Shown piece by piece: positions 61,664-64,000 of a stretch of DNA of 64,000 bases. The stretch is from Aliiroseovarius subalbicans (lineage in GTDB: Bacteria > Pseudomonadota > Alphaproteobacteria > Rhodobacterales > Rhodobacteraceae), in the NCBI RefSeq assembly GCF_022678625.1, contig NZ_JALBYQ010000001.1, positions 806,001 through 870,000 of the forward strand. Reading direction: 5' to 3'. The first letter of the stretch is position 1; the number at the start of each line of letters is the position of its first letter. Both the position numbers and the translations under genes were made by a program. The notes under the pieces are model-generated. The model searched no databases, was not told the origin of the DNA, and worked only from the letters and a program-made list of their open reading frames with translations.

Positions 61664-62250
61664 GCGCCCGCCCCCGCCGCCAGATCGAAATTCTTTCCTT
61701 CGTGAAATGCGGCGTCCAGAAGCCGGATAGACAGGGTCGCGTTGATCCCATCGCGCCCTTCATACTCCAGCAAGGCCAATGCGCCGTAATCGTCCGCCAA
61801 CGCCCGCAGCGCCCCCAGAAGCACATGACCAAAGCCGCCTTCGGAATGCGAAACCCGCAGGGCAAATTCCCCAGCGCCCCGGTCGACAAGCTCCAGATCC
61901 GGCAGGTCCAGATCGGGCACCGCCAGATGCGCCCGGCCAGGCAGGTCGTCCAGCGAATGCAGGAAATCCAGATAATCCACCCCGCCAAAGCGCAACAGCC
62001 GCCGCACACGTTCCGACCGCGCATCCGCCACCAGGTAGGTGCCGAAATCCTCCAGCAGATCCTCGCAGGTTCGGTCCAGCCGGGCCGCCACGGCCAGCGT
62101 CACCGCCCGCGTGACGGCATTGTCATAGCGAAACATCGGCTCGAAACTCTCGTATCCGAGATCCAGTTCCTGCATCACACTGTCCCAAAGCTCGATGCCA
62201 TAGGTGTCGCGAACAAAGTTCTCCAACGACCTGTTGATCAGACCGTGCAT
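61660..62250 (-). CDS. H-NOX family protein with lost heme-binding residues
   Basis: A 196-residue heme-NO/oxygen-binding-fold protein starting MHGLINRSLENFVRDTYGIE, the typical opening. Canonical members have a histidine ligand near residue 102-105; here the aligned position in FLHSLDDLPGRAHLAV is Pro104. The YxSxR motif that holds heme propionates reads V133, H135, E137 in RVSHSE. Both are changed, so heme binding in the normal mode is unlikely. FGHVLLGALRALADDYGALA is the usual C-terminal block. The ATG at 62250 has GAGG upstream; a GTG three codons earlier is possible. It is coupled to the diguanylate cyclase. Confidence 0.88.
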   Translation of the reverse strand: MHGLINRSLENFVRDTYGIELWDSVMQELDLGYESFEPMFRYDNAVTRAVTLAVAARLDRTCEDLLEDFGTYLVADARSERVRRLLRFGGVDYLDFLHSLDDLPGRAHLAVPDLDLPDLELVDRGAGEFALRVSHSEGGFGHVLLGALRALADDYGALALLEYEGRDGINATLSIRLLDAAFHEGKNFDLAAGAGA

Positions 62251-62340
62251 ATCTCTCACCCTCAGTCACTCACAGCCTGAACCCTAGGGAACAGGTGTTA
62301 AGAAACGGTGTGGGCCTCTCCGTTCGGATAGGTGCAAGGG

Positions 62341-63894
62341 TCAGAAATCCGTGGGCGCGCCGCCTTCTTCTTTTCGTTTTGCAACAAATGCCGCCAATTC
62401 CTCGCGGATCGCCGGGTCCATCGGTGGGGCTTCGAACTCCTCCAGGATGGCCTTGAATTTCTGATGCGCCCGTTCCGGGGTCCAGACGCTGCCGTTCGCC
62501 TCCCAGCCTTCGTAATTGGTCCAGTCGGACAGGAACGGCTGGTAAAACGCGGTGGTATAGCGGTCCTGGGTGTGCTGGATGCCGAAAAAGTGCCCGTCAT
62601 TGCCTACATCCCGGATTGCCTCCAGCGCGATGTCGTCGGGGCTGGTGGCCCAGGTGACCGGCTCCAGGTAGCGCTGGATCTGCTGGATCACCTCGCAATC
62701 CATGATGAATTTCTCGGGGCTCGCGATCAGGCCGCCTTCCAGCCAACCCGCCGCGTGATAGACCATGTTGGTGCCCGATTGCACCGCGGCCCACAGGCTG
62801 TTCGAGGTTTCCCACATCGCCTGCCCGTCCGGCACATTGGCCGCACAGACGCCCGAAGACCGCAGCGGAAGGTCATAAAACCGCGCCATCTGCCCCGTCA
62901 TCTGCGTCGCGCGCATGTATTCCGGCGTGCCGAACGCAGGGGCACCGGTTTTCATGTCAACGTTCGAGGTAAAGGTGCCGATCGCACAAGGCACCCCGGG
63001 ATTCACGTATTGCGCCAGCGCAATCGCGCACAGGCCCTCGGCCAGCGACTGCGCCACCGCGCCTGCCATCGTTACCGGCGCCATCGCGCCCGCAAGCGTG
63101 AAGGGCGTCACCACCAGCGCCTGTCCGCGCCGCGCCAGCCGCAGCCAGCCGTCCATCATCGGGAAATCGTGCTTGAGCGGGCTGGTCGAGTTGATGTTGG
63201 TATACATCTTCGGGCTGGCGTCGAACTCCGCGTGGCTGTGCCCGCCGGCGATACGCACCATCTCCATCACGTCCTCGACACGTTCTCGCCCCAAGGAATA
63301 GGCATGGGCGACCTTGTCGGTCAGGGTCAGCTTGTCGAAAAGCACGTCCAGATGGCGCACGCTTGCGTGAATATCCACAGGCTCGACCGGATAGCCGCCG
63401 ACGAAATGGATGCAGTTGAAATACTGGCTGAGTTTCAAGAGGTTGGCGCATTGTTCACGGGTGCCGGGCACTTTTGATCCGAGCTCCAGATCCCAGTAAT
63501 TTGGCGGCGAACTGACGTTGCCGAACAGGATATGACCGCCGCCGATGGTGATCTTGCGCTCCGGGTTGCGCGGGGTGATGTCGAACTGGCTGGGGGCCTT
63601 GGCGACCATTTCCATCACCCAGTCGCGGCCCATGCGCACGTTGTCGCCGTCGATGATACAGCCTGCGTCCTTCAGGATCGCCAGCGCCTCGGGGTTCAGA
63701 AACTCGATGCCGATCTCTTCCAGGATGCGCATCGCGCCGTCGTGGATCGCCAGCACGCCCTCCTCGCTCAAGGGCTCGGTCGGCTTGTCGTGGTTGACCG
63801 GCAAGCGCCAGGGCATCTGCTGGATCGCGCCAGTCGGGCGGGCATGGCCTGCACGGCCTCCGGCGCGGCGGCGTTTCGGTCTGTCTGCGCACAT
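62341..63894 (-). CDS. Trimethylamine methyltransferase (MttB) family protein, non-pyrrolysine
   Basis: A 517-residue TIM-barrel methyltransferase of the MttB superfamily. True trimethylamine MttB needs pyrrolysine from an in-frame TAG; this gene is an uninterrupted frame, so it belongs to the larger non-Pyl group, one of which (MtgB) demethylates glycine betaine via a corrinoid protein. Pieces typical of the family are FNPEALAILK-like ALAILKDAGCIIDGDNVRMG, YTNINSTSPLKHDFPMMDGW and SNSLWAAVQSGTNMVYHAAG. The ATG follows AGGAGG at seven bases. No corrinoid protein gene is visible before the window ends. Substrate unknown. Confidence 0.88.
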   Translation of the reverse strand: MCADRPKRRRAGGRAGHARPTGAIQQMPWRLPVNHDKPTEPLSEEGVLAIHDGAMRILEEIGIEFLNPEALAILKDAGCIIDGDNVRMGRDWVMEMVAKAPSQFDITPRNPERKITIGGGHILFGNVSSPPNYWDLELGSKVPGTREQCANLLKLSQYFNCIHFVGGYPVEPVDIHASVRHLDVLFDKLTLTDKVAHAYSLGRERVEDVMEMVRIAGGHSHAEFDASPKMYTNINSTSPLKHDFPMMDGWLRLARRGQALVVTPFTLAGAMAPVTMAGAVAQSLAEGLCAIALAQYVNPGVPCAIGTFTSNVDMKTGAPAFGTPEYMRATQMTGQMARFYDLPLRSSGVCAANVPDGQAMWETSNSLWAAVQSGTNMVYHAAGWLEGGLIASPEKFIMDCEVIQQIQRYLEPVTWATSPDDIALEAIRDVGNDGHFFGIQHTQDRYTTAFYQPFLSDWTNYEGWEANGSVWTPERAHQKFKAILEEFEAPPMDPAIREELAAFVAKRKEEGGAPTDF

Positions 63895-64000
63895 GGGTGG
63901 GCCTCCTGCTGGTTGCCCTCAGGATCAGCCCCGACCGCGCCCCGCGCCAATGTATTTGCGACCGAATGCGTCGTTTTTGGCGTTCAGCCCGCCAACCAAC

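Noticed and set aside
62341-63894. Pyrrolysine (in-frame amber) in the MttB-family gene
   Set aside because: The frame is uninterrupted, so no TAG is read through; this is a non-Pyl member.

Overview
The window reads as a chromosomal segment of a GC-rich marine alphaproteobacterium of the Rhodobacteraceae (Roseobacter group). Supporting points are: SspB-alpha, RpoH and RNase E of alphaproteobacterial type; several small families I associate with Rhodobacteraceae (DUF4169, DUF4389, DUF6324, DUF6476); a heterotetrameric sarcosine oxidase operon; a tRNA-His with no encoded G-1; and an alphaproteobacterial SOS box (GTTC-N7-GTTC). Family names come from reading the proteins; no database was searched.

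Layout. 1-3.9 kb: a chromate transporter cut by the window edge, the ClpXP adaptor SspB, fumarase C and two small translationally coupled genes. 4.1-7.9 kb: a cytochrome P450 coupled to a membrane-anchored serine-hydrolase-like protein, then ccdA and a TusA-like protein. 7.9-13.8 kb: RNase E with a long leader, and penicillin-binding protein 1A. 13.9-17.3 kb: a methyltransferase, a fumarylacetoacetase-family enzyme and oligoendopeptidase F. 17.4-21.2 kb: an accessory-looking stretch with a LysR regulator divergent from two tandem GFA-family genes, small proteins and a nearly empty 485 bp. 21.3-25.6 kb: an oxidoreductase, rpoH, rluD overlapping a divergent small membrane protein, a YfiM-like lipoprotein and tRNA-His. 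25.6-28.5 kb: an SH3-plus-metallo-beta-lactamase protein downstream of an SOS-box-controlled mmcB, and an autoregulated ArsR/SRPBCC pair.

28.7-39.9 kb: the riboflavin genes (nrdR-ribD, ribE, ribB, ribH, nusB), split by three oppositely oriented capsule genes (KpsS-, Wza- and KpsC-like) and by a Tat-exported metallo-beta-lactamase. 40.0-45.2 kb: YjbQ, HlyU, rpoD and dnaG, with a striking cluster of GANTC sites in the rpoD leader. 45.3-51.5 kb: tetR-soxB-(secreted protein)-soxD-soxA-soxG. 51.6-56.8 kb: a lipoprotein, hom, glpX, a cysteine hydrolase, recJ and tRNA-Glu. 56.9-64 kb: a large autotransporter, an H-NOX/diguanylate cyclase pair and a non-pyrrolysine MttB-family methyltransferase.

Most of the window is housekeeping. 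The strongest candidate for something new is the 60.6-62.3 kb signalling pair: an H-NOX protein that has lost both the heme-ligand histidine and the YxSxR motif, yet stays translationally coupled to an HNOBA-GGDEF cyclase with intact active and inhibitory sites. Next come the putative SOS-controlled mmcB/MBL module, the GANTC array before rpoD, and the unusual tRNA-His.
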